Positions 45,178 through 53,804 of a stretch of DNA of 64,000 bases are shown piece by piece; the stretch's first letter is position 1, and every line of letters begins with the position of its first letter. A program made the translations under genes and the position numbers. The notes beneath the pieces are model-generated. The model was not told where the DNA came from, did not search any database, and saw only the letters and a program-made list of their open reading frames with translations. Source of the DNA: Hyalangium gracile (GTDB taxonomy: Bacteria; Myxococcota; Myxococcia; Myxococcales; Myxococcaceae); contig NZ_JAHXBG010000003.1 in NCBI RefSeq assembly GCF_020103725.1, positions 372,001-436,000 of the forward strand, written 5' to 3'.

Positions 45178-46875
45178 TCACGTCTGGATCTGGATGGTGG
45201 CGTAGATGTAGTCCATGGCCCTCACGGGCCGGACCGCGATGTCCACGCGGACGATGCCCAGGGCGAAGTCCGCCTGGGACGAGTACACGTCGACCTTGAA
45301 GGCCGGATCCGCGCCGTCCGTGGACGGCACGATGGCGCTCTCCTTCTCCATCTGGAGGAGGAACTCGGCCAGCTTCTGCCGCAGCGCGCTGCGCCCGTCC
45401 GCGGTGTTCAGCGAGCCGATGAACAGGTCTCCCAGCATCTTCACGCCGCGCACCGCGTGGTCCGCGACGCGCCGCACGTTGATCTGGTCTCCGTCCGTCG
45501 TCAGGCCGCGCAGCACCACCAGGCCCTTGCTGGGCTCGTTGGCCACGGTGACGACGCTGCCGCCCACCAGGGTGTTCTGGTCGTCGATGCCGATGACCGT
45601 CTTGAGCCGGCCCAGCCCCGCCACGCGCTTGAAGGTCGGCGAGTAGTAGTAGGGCAGGCTGCCCACCATGCCGGCCACCGCGCCCACGGTGCCGGGCGGC
45701 GTCACCAGCACGAAGCGGTCGGACATGAGGTGGCGCGCCATGTCCACCTGCGCCTCGGGCTCCATGTCCGGAGGCACCTGGCCGAAGCCGATGCGGCCCT
45801 TGCAGTCGGCCGCCATCACGTTGCAGTGGCTGATGACCTCGCTGTAGACGCTCGTCACCTTGTCCACGTCCCCGAAGTCCTGGAGCCCCACCAGCACCAT
45901 GTCCACGTCGGGCTGGTCCCGCAGGCGCTGAAGCGCGGCGCTGTAGTCGGCGGCGGTGGCGTCCTTGCCCCCGGAGAAGGTGAGCGTCTGGGTGTCCAGC
46001 GGCCACTCCAGGCTGCTCACGGTGAGCGCGAAGGGCTCCTCGCCCTCCTTCTTCTTGTCGAGGATGCGCTGCAAGCCCTGGATGAGCTGGGACTCGGCGC
46101 CCGGGAAGCGCAGGCCCTCGAAGAGCGCCAGCGGGGCGAACTCGCCGGCCGCCTGGGCCTTCTGCATCACCGTGACGGTGGACACGCCATCCTTGGTGGT
46201 GGCCGTCACCTTGAGGTCCGGCCCGCCCTTGACGGACTGCAGCACGAGCACCGGCTTCGCGCTCGAGGCCCGGCCATCATCCAGCAGGACGATCTGCTGA
46301 TCTCCGGTGTCTCCGCCCTTGAGCGTCTTCGCCGTGGCGGAGGACACGAAGCGGATGCTGCTGCTGGCCACCGCCAGCGAGGAGGCCCTCGCCAGGGTGT
46401 CCACGATGTACTGGCCGGAGCCGGGCTCGACGGTGAGCTGGCGGTACGTCTCGAACTCGCCGGTGCCGGGCCGCTCGATCTCCAGATCGAAGTTGAGCGG
46501 CTCGTCCTTGGCGTTGCGGCGCGACGTCACGCGCACCCGCAGGCCGTTGGCCCAGGTGCCGGCGGCGCGCGCGGTGAGCTGCAGGCTCGGACCGGAGACG
46601 CCTGGCAGCGCGGCGGTGGCCTTGGTGCCACCACTCACCGGAGAGACGACGAGCTGGAAGACTCCATTATCCAGCGCCTGCCGGGCCTCGGGGATGCTGT
46701 ACGCGGCGCTGGGACCGCAGCCATCCACCAGACGGCCCCAGCTCGACGCACGCTCGACTCCCTTCAGCTCCTTTTCGACGATGCCCACGAGCCCCAGCAC
46801 CCCAGAGGGCGCGAGCTGCTGCGGAACGACGTCCTTGACCACCGTTACTTGGACGCCAGGTACGATGCGAGCCAT
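45178..46875 (-). CDS. Contractile tail sheath protein
   Basis: This 565-aa protein is of the phage tail sheath family. The N-terminal MARIVPGVQVTVVKD is a typical extended arm. VGIVEKELKGVERASSW follows, and the conserved C-terminal core includes ADHAVRGVKMLGDLFIGSLN and ends FALGIVRVDIAVRPVRAMDYIYATIQ, the handshake arm region. An extra beta-domain (about 115-260) decorates the outside. It is the first gene of the operon: GGGAGGGGG precedes the ATG at 46875. Only one sheath gene is present. Confidence 0.92.
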   Translation of the reverse strand: MARIVPGVQVTVVKDVVPQQLAPSGVLGLVGIVEKELKGVERASSWGRLVDGCGPSAAYSIPEARQALDNGVFQLVVSPVSGGTKATAALPGVSGPSLQLTARAAGTWANGLRVRVTSRRNAKDEPLNFDLEIERPGTGEFETYRQLTVEPGSGQYIVDTLARASSLAVASSSIRFVSSATAKTLKGGDTGDQQIVLLDDGRASSAKPVLVLQSVKGGPDLKVTATTKDGVSTVTVMQKAQAAGEFAPLALFEGLRFPGAESQLIQGLQRILDKKKEGEEPFALTVSSLEWPLDTQTLTFSGGKDATAADYSAALQRLRDQPDVDMVLVGLQDFGDVDKVTSVYSEVISHCNVMAADCKGRIGFGQVPPDMEPEAQVDMARHLMSDRFVLVTPPGTVGAVAGMVGSLPYYYSPTFKRVAGLGRLKTVIGIDDQNTLVGGSVVTVANEPSKGLVVLRGLTTDGDQINVRRVADHAVRGVKMLGDLFIGSLNTADGRSALRQKLAEFLLQMEKESAIVPSTDGADPAFKVDVYSSQADFALGIVRVDIAVRPVRAMDYIYATIQIQT

Positions 46876-46990
46876 CCATTCCCCCTCCCAGGCAGCTAGC
46901 AGCGGTTGAGGTGCCTCTCGCCTGAGCGCGCGAAGTGTTCGCACATCAACACAGTGAATTCAATGTCCCTTTGGCTGGGGTCCTCATGAC

Positions 46991-47007
46991 GAGACGTGGC
47001 ACGTCTC
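46991..47007. promoter_or_regulatory. 17-bp perfect dyad between the tail operon and a divergent gene
   Basis: GAGACGTG-G-CACGTCTC is a perfect inverted repeat in the 255-base gap between the sheath gene (minus strand) and the alcohol dehydrogenase gene (plus strand). It is the only strong dyad in that gap and so is a candidate control site for the tail operon, its neighbour, or both. Confidence 0.5.
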
Positions 47008-47130
47008 ATCTGTGATTCCGACAACGCGCTCGCGTGTAAGGGTTTCCCCTCAGCGAGATGCCCTGGAGTGCGGCATTGCGTACAGTCACGATCGCTGGAT
47101 GCGCTGCCAGAGGCGCAGGGGGGATGACGC

Positions 47131-48177
47131 ATGAGAACAAAGGCGTATCAGCTCGTGGCGTGGCAGCAGCCCGCGGAGCTGCGTGAAGTGGATGTTCGCG
47201 AGCCGGGTCCAGGCGAGGTGCTCCTCAAGGTCGGCGGCGCGGGGGCGTGCCACTCGGATCTCACCCTGATGGGGATTCCGCCGGGCTTCATGCCCTATAC
47301 GCTGCCCTTCACGCTGGGCCATGAGGCGGCGGGCTGGGTGGAGGCGCTGGGTCCGGGAGTGACGGGGTTCGAGCGCGGAGAGCCCGTGCTCGTCTATGGC
47401 CCGTGGGGCTGCGGGCGTTGCAAGCCGTGCCGCCAGGGAAGTGAGAACCATTGCGAGCGCGTGTCCGAGCTGCGCTCCCACGGGGGTGGACTGGGGCGGG
47501 ACGGGAGCATGGCCCACTACCTGCTCGTGCCTTCGTCGCGGCTGCTGGTGCCGCTGGGCTCGTTGGATCCGCGGGACTGGGCGCCCCTGGTGGATGCGGC
47601 GCTGACGCCCTACCACGCCATCAAGCGGGCCCTGCCGCAGCTGGTGCCGGGCTCGACGGCGGTGGTCATCGGCGTGGGAGGCCTGGGACAGATGGCGGTG
47701 CAGCTGCTGCGCGCCGTGAGCCCCGCGCGAGTCATCGCGGTGGACACCTCGGCGGAGAAGCTGGCGCGAGCGAAGGATCTGGGCGCGGATGCCACGGTGC
47801 GCTCGGACGACCGCCCCGTGGAGCAGATCCGCGAGCTGACGCGAGGGCTGGGCGCGGAGCTGGTGCTGGACATCGTGGGCGTGGACTCGACGCTGCAGCT
47901 GGCCGCTGGCGTGGCGCGCACGCGCGGACAGCTCGCGGTGATCGGGCTGGGGGGCGGCGTGCTTCCCTTCAATTTCTTCAGCATCCCGCAGGAGTGTCAG
48001 GTGGTGGCGCCGTACTGGGGGACGCTCCCCGAGCTGATGGAGGTGCTGGAGCTGGCGCATGCGGGGCGCATCCGGATGACGGTGGAGCGCTTCCCGCTGG
48101 AGCAGGCCGCGGAGGCATACAAGCGCATGCGCGAGGGGACGCTGAAGGGGCGAGCGATCATCACTCCCCACGGCTGA
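47131..48177 (+). CDS. Zinc-dependent alcohol dehydrogenase
   Basis: This 348-aa medium-chain dehydrogenase/reductase has catalytic zinc ligands Cys40 and the GHE pair (His64, Glu65). The structural zinc loop has Cys94, Cys97, Cys100 and Cys108. The nucleotide-binding motif GVGGLGQMA (about 176-184) and a following Asp (VIAVDTS) favour NAD over NADP. GGGGGGA precedes the ATG at 47131. It oxidises an alcohol or reduces an aldehyde in the cytoplasm; the substrate is unknown. The truncated haemoglobin gene follows by about 100 bases. Confidence 0.92.
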   Translation: MRTKAYQLVAWQQPAELREVDVREPGPGEVLLKVGGAGACHSDLTLMGIPPGFMPYTLPFTLGHEAAGWVEALGPGVTGFERGEPVLVYGPWGCGRCKPCRQGSENHCERVSELRSHGGGLGRDGSMAHYLLVPSSRLLVPLGSLDPRDWAPLVDAALTPYHAIKRALPQLVPGSTAVVIGVGGLGQMAVQLLRAVSPARVIAVDTSAEKLARAKDLGADATVRSDDRPVEQIRELTRGLGAELVLDIVGVDSTLQLAAGVARTRGQLAVIGLGGGVLPFNFFSIPQECQVVAPYWGTLPELMEVLELAHAGRIRMTVERFPLEQAAEAYKRMREGTLKGRAIITPHG

Positions 48178-48235
48178 TCCGCTCCAGGAGGGCAGGAGCC
48201 AGGCAGCCGACTCGTGACGTATGCTCCAGCGCCGC

Positions 48236-48256
48236 CCCAGGAGACGAACTCCTGGG
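48236..48256 (+). promoter_or_regulatory. 8-bp hairpin in the haemoglobin leader
   Basis: CCCAGGAG (48236-48243) and CTCCTGGG (48249-48256) form a perfect stem with loop ACGAA, 25 bases before the truncated haemoglobin ATG. It may mark the end of the dehydrogenase transcript or act in the leader. Confidence 0.4.
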
Positions 48257-48281
48257 AGCCTGCCGCTTGGAGCCCCGCAAC

Positions 48282-48698
48282 ATGAGCAACCGCAGCAACG
48301 CCTCGCTGTACGATCGCCTGGGTGGCGTCTACGCCATCTCCGCCGTGGTGGACACCTTCATCGACCGCATCATGGTGGACCCGGTCCTGAACGCGAACCC
48401 ACTGGTGGACGAGGCGCACCACCGCGTACCGAAGGCGGGGTTCAAGTACCTGGTGACGGAGATGGTGTGCATGGCCACGGGAGGCCCGCAGCGGTACACG
48501 GGCAAGGCGATGAAGGAGTCGCACCACCACCTGAAGATCACCCCGGCCGAGTGGACCGTGTTCGCCGGCCACTTCAAGGCGGTGCTGGACCACTACAAGG
48601 TGCCCGAGGCCGAGCAGAAGGAGCTGTTCGAGCTCGTCGGCACCACGCGCGGGGACATCGTGATGGAGGAGGTCCCCGCGGCGCGCAAGGCCAGCTGA
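48282..48698 (+). CDS. Group I truncated haemoglobin
   Basis: This 138-aa protein of the 2-over-2 globin family opens with YDRLGGVYAISAVVDTFIDRI and has the proximal His81 in MKESHHHLKIT; both patterns are typical of group I. The C-terminal ten residues are variable. These proteins bind oxygen or nitric oxide in the cytoplasm. The ATG at 48282 has GGAG eight bases upstream. It is convergent with the STAND gene, whose stop lies 20 bases away. Confidence 0.9.
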   Translation: MSNRSNASLYDRLGGVYAISAVVDTFIDRIMVDPVLNANPLVDEAHHRVPKAGFKYLVTEMVCMATGGPQRYTGKAMKESHHHLKITPAEWTVFAGHFKAVLDHYKVPEAEQKELFELVGTTRGDIVMEEVPAARKAS

Positions 48699-48717
48699 CA
48701 GGCCTCGCCGCCAGGGC

Positions 48718-51700
48718 TCAGGTTCGAGCGCGCGAACTGCGTCGGGCCCTGTAGATCTTCTGTCGCTCGCGAACCACCTCGGGAGGAGGGATGCCCGCCT
48801 CCCGATGGCGCGAGAGCAGGCCTCCCAGGACCATGCGGATCTGGCGCTCGAAGGCCTGGGGCTGCTCCAGGAAGAAGGGCCAGAGGACGTCCAGGGACTC
48901 CCGCGCGGCGCTCAAGGCCTCCTGGCGCCTGCCGAGCCTGCTCAGGAGCTCGCCCAGGTTGTTCAAGCTCTTGGCCAGCTCGGGCAGGAAAGCCTTCGGG
49001 TGCTTCCGCGCCAGCTCGCGGTAGAGCCCCACCGTCTCGTGCGCGCCGCCCAGCGCCTCCTCTCCTCTCCCCAACAGGCCCAGGAAGTTGCAGACATTGC
49101 TCAGGGCCATGGCTACGTCCGGCAGGAACATCTCGGGGTGCCTGCGCGCCAGCGTGCGGTAGTGGTCCAAGGCCTCCTGAGCGGAGACCAACGCCTCTTC
49201 GTTCCTCCCGAGATCGCTCTGAAACACCCCCAGGTTGTTCACCCCCATCGCCAGCTCCGGCAGGAACACCCCCGGGTGTTTCTGCTCCAATGCACGGTAG
49301 TGGCGGACCGCTTCTCGCGCGAAGGCCAGGGCTTCTTCCTTGCTCCCGAGCTCACTGTGGAATGTCGCCAGGTTGGCCAGGCACATGGACAGGTCGTGCA
49401 GGAACGCCTCCGGCTGCTTCCGTATCAGCTCGTGGTAGTGGCCCACCGCCTCCTGCGCGGAGCGCAGCGCTTCCTCCCTCCTTCCAAGCTCGCTCTGAAA
49501 CAGGCCCAGGTTGTTCAGGCTGTGCGCGAACGTCGGCTGGAACGCCTCCGGGTGCTTCCGCGCCAGCTCGCGGTAGTGGCCCACCGCTTCCCGGGTCGAG
49601 TCCAACGCCTCCTCTCTCCTTCCCAGCTGGCCCTGGGACTTCCCCAGGTTGAGCAGGCTCATGGCCAGGTCCGGCAGGAACGCCTCGGGGTGCTTCTCCA
49701 CCAGCGCGCGGTAGTGGATCACCGCCTCCCACGCGGAGCCCAGCGCCTCCTCTCTCATGCCCAGCTCGCCCTGACACAACCCGAGGCTGTTCAGGCTATG
49801 CGCCAGCCGGGGCATGAACGCCTCGGGCTGCTTCCCCGCGAGCGTGCGGTAGTGACTCACCGCTTCCTGCTCGGAGCGCAGCGCCTCCTCCCGCTTTCCC
49901 AGCTCGCTCTGAAAGAGGCCCAGGTTGATCAGACTGAGCGCCAGGTCCGGCAGGAATGCCTCGGGGTGCCTCTGCACCAGCGTGCGGAAGTGCCCCACCG
50001 ACTCCTCCGAGGAGCGCAGCGCCTCCTCCCGCTTTCCCAGCTCGCTCTGAAACCCGCCCAGGCTGGTCAGGCTCGTCGCCAGGTCCGACAGGAATGCCTC
50101 GGGGTGCTTCCGAGCCAGCTCGCGGTAGTGGCCTACCGCCTCCTGGGAGAGACGCAGCGCCTCCTCTCTCCTTCCTAGCTCGCTCTCGAAGAGGCCCAGG
50201 TTGGTCAGGCTCATGGCCAGCTCGGGCAGGAACGCCTCGGGGTGCTTTCGCGCGAGCCCGCGATAGTGGCCCAACGACTCACGGGATGAGCCCACTGCCT
50301 CGTCCCTCATCCCCCGCTCGCTCTGACACCTGGCCAGATTGCTCAGACACAGCGCCAGGTTGGGCAGGAACTGCTCCGGGTCCTTCCGCGCCAGCGCACG
50401 ATAGAGGGCCACTGCTTCCAGTGCGGAGCCCAGCGCCTCCTCTCGTCTTCCCATCTCGCCTTGAAACAGGCTGAGATTGTTCAGGCTCATCGCCAGGTTC
50501 GGCAGGGACTCTTCCGAGCCCTGCTCCGCCAGCGTGCGGTAGTGGCCCACCGCCTCCAGCAATGCGGCCAGGGCCTCCTCCCTTCTTCCCATCTCGCTGA
50601 GAGACTGGCCCAGGTTGTTCAGGCCGAGCGCCAGCTCCGACAGGTACGCTTCCGGGTGCGCGTGCGCCAGCGCGCGGTAGTGGCGCACAGCCTGTTGAGT
50701 GGAATCCAGCGACCCCTCTCTCTGGCCCAGCTGGGTCTGGAAGAGCCCCAGGTTGTTGAGCAGCTGCGCTCTCTCCGCCAGGGACTCGGTGCTCTCGTCT
50801 GGAGGCAGGTGCTTCAGCAGGAGCGTCAACACCCGGACGGCCACTCCCCGGAGGGAGATCGATCGCTCCGGCAGCCCAGCCTCCATCAGCCTCCGGGCCA
50901 CTTCGGGCGTGCCTTCTCGCTCGAGCGCCTTCTCCAGCTCTCCACCGAGCGCGGCGTAGGCCATGCGCTGGCCGACGGCCTTGGCCGCCTCCAGTGCGGC
51001 GACCGCTCGCGTCTCCACCGCACCTTCGAGCAACGAGGAGATCCAGCCCCCGGCCTCGGCGGCTCCGATGGACAGCCGGCCCAACACCTCGAAGCCGGCA
51101 CGCAGCGTCCCCTCATCGGCGCCGTCGAACACACTCCGCAGCCATCCCGAGGCCGCCCTGCCCTCCCCTCGTAACGTCCGAAGCACCAGCGCTTCGCCCA
51201 GCAGGTCCGGCTCCAGGCCTCCTACCTTCCACGCTTGCGCCGCCGCGCCGCCCTTCGGGTACAGGTCCTGCAGCAACAGCAGCAACAGCTCATCCCGCGC
51301 GCCACATGAGCGCTCCAGCAAGGCGAGCGCCTCCTGCCGACTCGAGGCCCCTCCGGTGAGCGTCAGCGCCGTCACCGCGTGCCGGACCCGCTCCTGGAAC
51401 AGACGCCGGTCCGCATCCATCACCCCGACGGGCTTCCGCGTCTCCAGCCAGGTGGCCCAGAAGTGCTCCTCGTGGTCGAGGATCCCCTCCATCAGGCTCT
51501 CGGCCGTGAACGGAATCTCCCGGACAGCGGCCAGGGCCGCCATGTGGATGTACAGCACCCGGCCAAAGCGGGGATCCTCCAGACTCGATGGCAGCTGCGT
51601 CGGCGACTTGCTCCCGAGCAGCTCGGCGAAGCGCCGCGCCGCGTGCCAGAACACAGCCTCGCGCTCCGCTCCCTCGGGCGCGACGGGTGCCACCTCCACC

Positions 51701-53247
51701 GGAGGCCTGTCGCGCAGGAGAGCCCGAAGCTCGGCGCTCCGCTTCTGGAGCTCCTCCCACCAGGCCCCGGGCTCACGCGCGATGAGGACGATGCGCAGCC
51801 GCTCGCGGCCTCCCGCGCTCCGGAGACGCGCCGCGATCTGGAGGAGCGCTCCCAAGCCCTGGTGGCTCTCCGCGTAGTCGACGACCACGAAGGTGGGCCG
51901 CTCCGTGGAGGAGACCGCCAGCGGCTCGAAGTGGTCCGCGTCCACGCTCCCTTCCAGGAAGCCTGCTCGCCACCCCTGCTCCCCCAGCTCCTTGCACCAC
52001 TGGATGAACAGGTGCGTCTTGCCGATACCGCCCGCGCCATGGAAGAGCTGGACGCTCACGGACTCTTCCGCGTCGCACCAGGCTTGAAGCTCTCGCAGCA
52101 GCTCGGCGCGGATGGGACGGAAGAACTCCACCAGCTGGTAGCGCGCATTCAGCAGCGTCGCCGCGCTGCGCTCGCGTGGGGGCAGCACCGTACCGGGGAC
52201 CAGGAGCCGGTCGCTCGCGCCCTCATCCTTCCGGAGCGAGGCCGCCGGCGGCAGGTGCTGGCGCAGGAAGGCCAGCAAGCACTCGGCGGAGGCCCGCGCG
52301 GCGAAGTCCTGGAAGTGGTCGCCCTTCCGCGGATCGCCAAAGTCCGTCACGCCCTTCATCACGATCATGTAGGGCAGCGCCAGCTCATGCGCGAGCGCCG
52401 CGATCGCCGAGGCCTCCATCTCCAGCCCCTTGACCTTGCGCACGGTCATCGCCAGCTCGTCGAAGACCCGCGGATCCCTCACCACCCTGCTGCCCGTGGC
52501 GATGGGCCCCACATGGACCTTGAATGGTCTCGGCTCCGGCAAGCCATCCGGGTAGCGGTTCAGCAGCCGCTCGATGCGCTCGCGGCCCTCGTCCGTGAGC
52601 CGCAGCTTCCCGTCCTCGACCAGGCGCGCCTTCCAGAGCTGATCGATGACCTCCTCGTAATCTGGGCACCGCTTCGCCCTGTCGGGGTGCCTGCGCGGAT
52701 CCTCTCCCTCCTGGAGCCGCTCCAGCACCCAGTCCCGCTGGGCCTCGTAGGCTCGCGGGCGAAGGCCCAGCCACGGGCTGCTCGCGTCCGGGGCGAACGA
52801 GCGGGCCGCGTCCTTCCAGCGTGCGTTGAGCTGGTACTGGGAGACGTCACTCAGCACCCGGGACGACTCGGCGCCCGAGCCGTCCCTGGCGAGCTCGAGC
52901 CTGCCGGTGTCATACGTCCACAGGCGGTCCGCGATGATGACATCGCCCAGCTCGACCTCTCCCGGGCGTCCCGCGCACCCGCCACACATGGCGAGGCACC
53001 GAGGCGAGTAGGCCTGAACGATGGGAGCCGCGGCGGTGACGGCCGCCACCCCGCCCATCTCGCGAGAGCGGGTCACCGCCACGCGAAGTGTTCCACCCCC
53101 AACAGCCTGGAAGGTCCGCAGCGCCACCTCGAAGCCCGCGGGCCCCGGCCGCTTCACCCAGTCACTGCCCCGCTCCGCGCCCGTGCCCACCTCCAGCACG
53201 GCGTCGTACTCCCCCGGGGTGGCGGCGACGATGAGCGCGTCCACCAT
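48718..53247 (-). CDS. Nucleoside-phosphorylase-like, STAND NTPase, TPR-repeat protein (candidate immune receptor)
   Basis: This 1509-aa protein has three parts. Residues 1-330 are a nucleoside-phosphorylase-like domain: TRSREMGGVAAVTAAA, CGGCAGRPGEVELGDVIIA, GLEMEAS (274-280) and VTDFGD (300-305), interrupted by a winged-helix-like insert (195-230). Residues 365-770 are a STAND ATPase with Walker A HGAGGIGKT (403-411) and Walker B TFVVVDYAE (452-460). The C-terminal half is thirteen 46-aa TPR-like repeats. Such effector-NTPase-sensor layouts are known in NLR-like antiphage proteins. The ATG at 53247 fits the domain edge although the purine-rich site abuts it; an ATG at 53343 is possible. Confidence 0.88.
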   Translation of the reverse strand: MVDALIVAATPGEYDAVLEVGTGAERGSDWVKRPGPAGFEVALRTFQAVGGGTLRVAVTRSREMGGVAAVTAAAPIVQAYSPRCLAMCGGCAGRPGEVELGDVIIADRLWTYDTGRLELARDGSGAESSRVLSDVSQYQLNARWKDAARSFAPDASSPWLGLRPRAYEAQRDWVLERLQEGEDPRRHPDRAKRCPDYEEVIDQLWKARLVEDGKLRLTDEGRERIERLLNRYPDGLPEPRPFKVHVGPIATGSRVVRDPRVFDELAMTVRKVKGLEMEASAIAALAHELALPYMIVMKGVTDFGDPRKGDHFQDFAARASAECLLAFLRQHLPPAASLRKDEGASDRLLVPGTVLPPRERSAATLLNARYQLVEFFRPIRAELLRELQAWCDAEESVSVQLFHGAGGIGKTHLFIQWCKELGEQGWRAGFLEGSVDADHFEPLAVSSTERPTFVVVDYAESHQGLGALLQIAARLRSAGGRERLRIVLIAREPGAWWEELQKRSAELRALLRDRPPVEVAPVAPEGAEREAVFWHAARRFAELLGSKSPTQLPSSLEDPRFGRVLYIHMAALAAVREIPFTAESLMEGILDHEEHFWATWLETRKPVGVMDADRRLFQERVRHAVTALTLTGGASSRQEALALLERSCGARDELLLLLLQDLYPKGGAAAQAWKVGGLEPDLLGEALVLRTLRGEGRAASGWLRSVFDGADEGTLRAGFEVLGRLSIGAAEAGGWISSLLEGAVETRAVAALEAAKAVGQRMAYAALGGELEKALEREGTPEVARRLMEAGLPERSISLRGVAVRVLTLLLKHLPPDESTESLAERAQLLNNLGLFQTQLGQREGSLDSTQQAVRHYRALAHAHPEAYLSELALGLNNLGQSLSEMGRREEALAALLEAVGHYRTLAEQGSEESLPNLAMSLNNLSLFQGEMGRREEALGSALEAVALYRALARKDPEQFLPNLALCLSNLARCQSERGMRDEAVGSSRESLGHYRGLARKHPEAFLPELAMSLTNLGLFESELGRREEALRLSQEAVGHYRELARKHPEAFLSDLATSLTSLGGFQSELGKREEALRSSEESVGHFRTLVQRHPEAFLPDLALSLINLGLFQSELGKREEALRSEQEAVSHYRTLAGKQPEAFMPRLAHSLNSLGLCQGELGMREEALGSAWEAVIHYRALVEKHPEAFLPDLAMSLLNLGKSQGQLGRREEALDSTREAVGHYRELARKHPEAFQPTFAHSLNNLGLFQSELGRREEALRSAQEAVGHYHELIRKQPEAFLHDLSMCLANLATFHSELGSKEEALAFAREAVRHYRALEQKHPGVFLPELAMGVNNLGVFQSDLGRNEEALVSAQEALDHYRTLARRHPEMFLPDVAMALSNVCNFLGLLGRGEEALGGAHETVGLYRELARKHPKAFLPELAKSLNNLGELLSRLGRRQEALSAARESLDVLWPFFLEQPQAFERQIRMVLGGLLSRHREAGIPPPEVVRERQKIYRARRSSRART
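48862..50655 (-). repeat. Thirteen tandem 138-bp repeats (46-aa TPR-like units)
   Basis: The C-terminal half of the STAND protein is thirteen units of exactly 46 codons, with no gap between them. The consensus is PEAFLPDLAMSL-NLG, then FQSELG-REEAL, then EAVGHYR-LARKH. A further partial unit precedes them. The period is longer than canonical 34-aa TPR and 42-aa kinesin-light-chain repeats. DNA identity between units is high, so copy number can change by recombination. Confidence 0.9.
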
Positions 53248-53382
53248 CTCCCGAGGCGCCTGACCCGACCCCTGCTGGCTCAAGGACCCTCCCAGGCGCC
53301 GGACAACCCCTCCGCCCGCGCTCTCCCGCCCGTCCCATAGCATCGCTCCCCGCCGCGCCTCCAGTGCTAGGCTGGAGCCCGC

Positions 53383-53760
53383 ATGAGCACCTCCCCCACT
53401 CGCCGGCAGGCCGCGCTGGCAGCTCTCGCCCTCGACGACGAGGCGCTGCTGAAGGCCTGCGACGTGGAGTACTTCATCGCCTCCGGCCCCGGCGGCCAGC
53501 ACCGCAACAAGACCGAGAGCGGCGTGCGCCTCACCCACCCGCCCACCGAGCTCTCCATCACCGCCACCGAGCGCCGCAGCCAGCTGCAGAACAAGGGCGT
53601 GGCGCTGGAGCGCCTGCGCGAGGCCCTCAAGGCGCTCACCTTCGTGCCCAAGGTGCGCCGCGCGACGAAGCCCTCGAAGGGCGCGCAGAAGCGCCGCCTG
53701 GAGAACAAGAAGCTCACGGGCCAGAAGAAGGCCATGCGCGGCAAGAAGGACCTCTGGTGA
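53383..53760 (+). CDS. Release-factor-like GGQ protein (ArfB-type)
   Basis: This 125-aa protein has the peptidyl-tRNA hydrolysis domain of release factors. GPGGQ (35-39) is followed by HRNKTESGVRLTH. A Lys/Arg-rich C-terminal tail (KGAQKRRLENKKLTGQKK) is typical of ArfB-like stalled-ribosome rescue proteins. It lacks the codon-recognition domains of RF1 and RF2, so it should act without a stop codon. It overlaps the HD-domain frame by four bases if that gene starts at GTG 53757. An imperfect CTCCAG/CTGGAG hairpin overlaps its ribosome-binding site. Confidence 0.88.
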   Translation: MSTSPTRRQAALAALALDDEALLKACDVEYFIASGPGGQHRNKTESGVRLTHPPTELSITATERRSQLQNKGVALERLREALKALTFVPKVRRATKPSKGAQKRRLENKKLTGQKKAMRGKKDLW

Positions 53761-53804
53761 GCCACCCCCCGACGCCGGCGGCTGGCCGCGCGGAGCTTCC
53801 CCCC

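Noticed and set aside
27255-46875. The tail genes as part of a complete prophage
   Set aside because: No capsid, portal, terminase, integrase, repressor or lysis gene is found on either side within the window. The flanks are ordinary chromosomal genes.
27255-46875. The tail operon as a type VI secretion cluster or classical Afp/PVC locus
   Set aside because: No TssJ/L/M membrane complex, ClpV or Afp15-like AAA+ ATPase is present, and sheath and tube are single. Hub and spike are separate proteins as in P2 and Mu.
48862-50655. Regular repeats considered as a CRISPR or satellite array
   Set aside because: The period of 138 bases is an exact multiple of three, with an open frame throughout. 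The units vary mainly at the protein level, so it is a coding TPR-like array.
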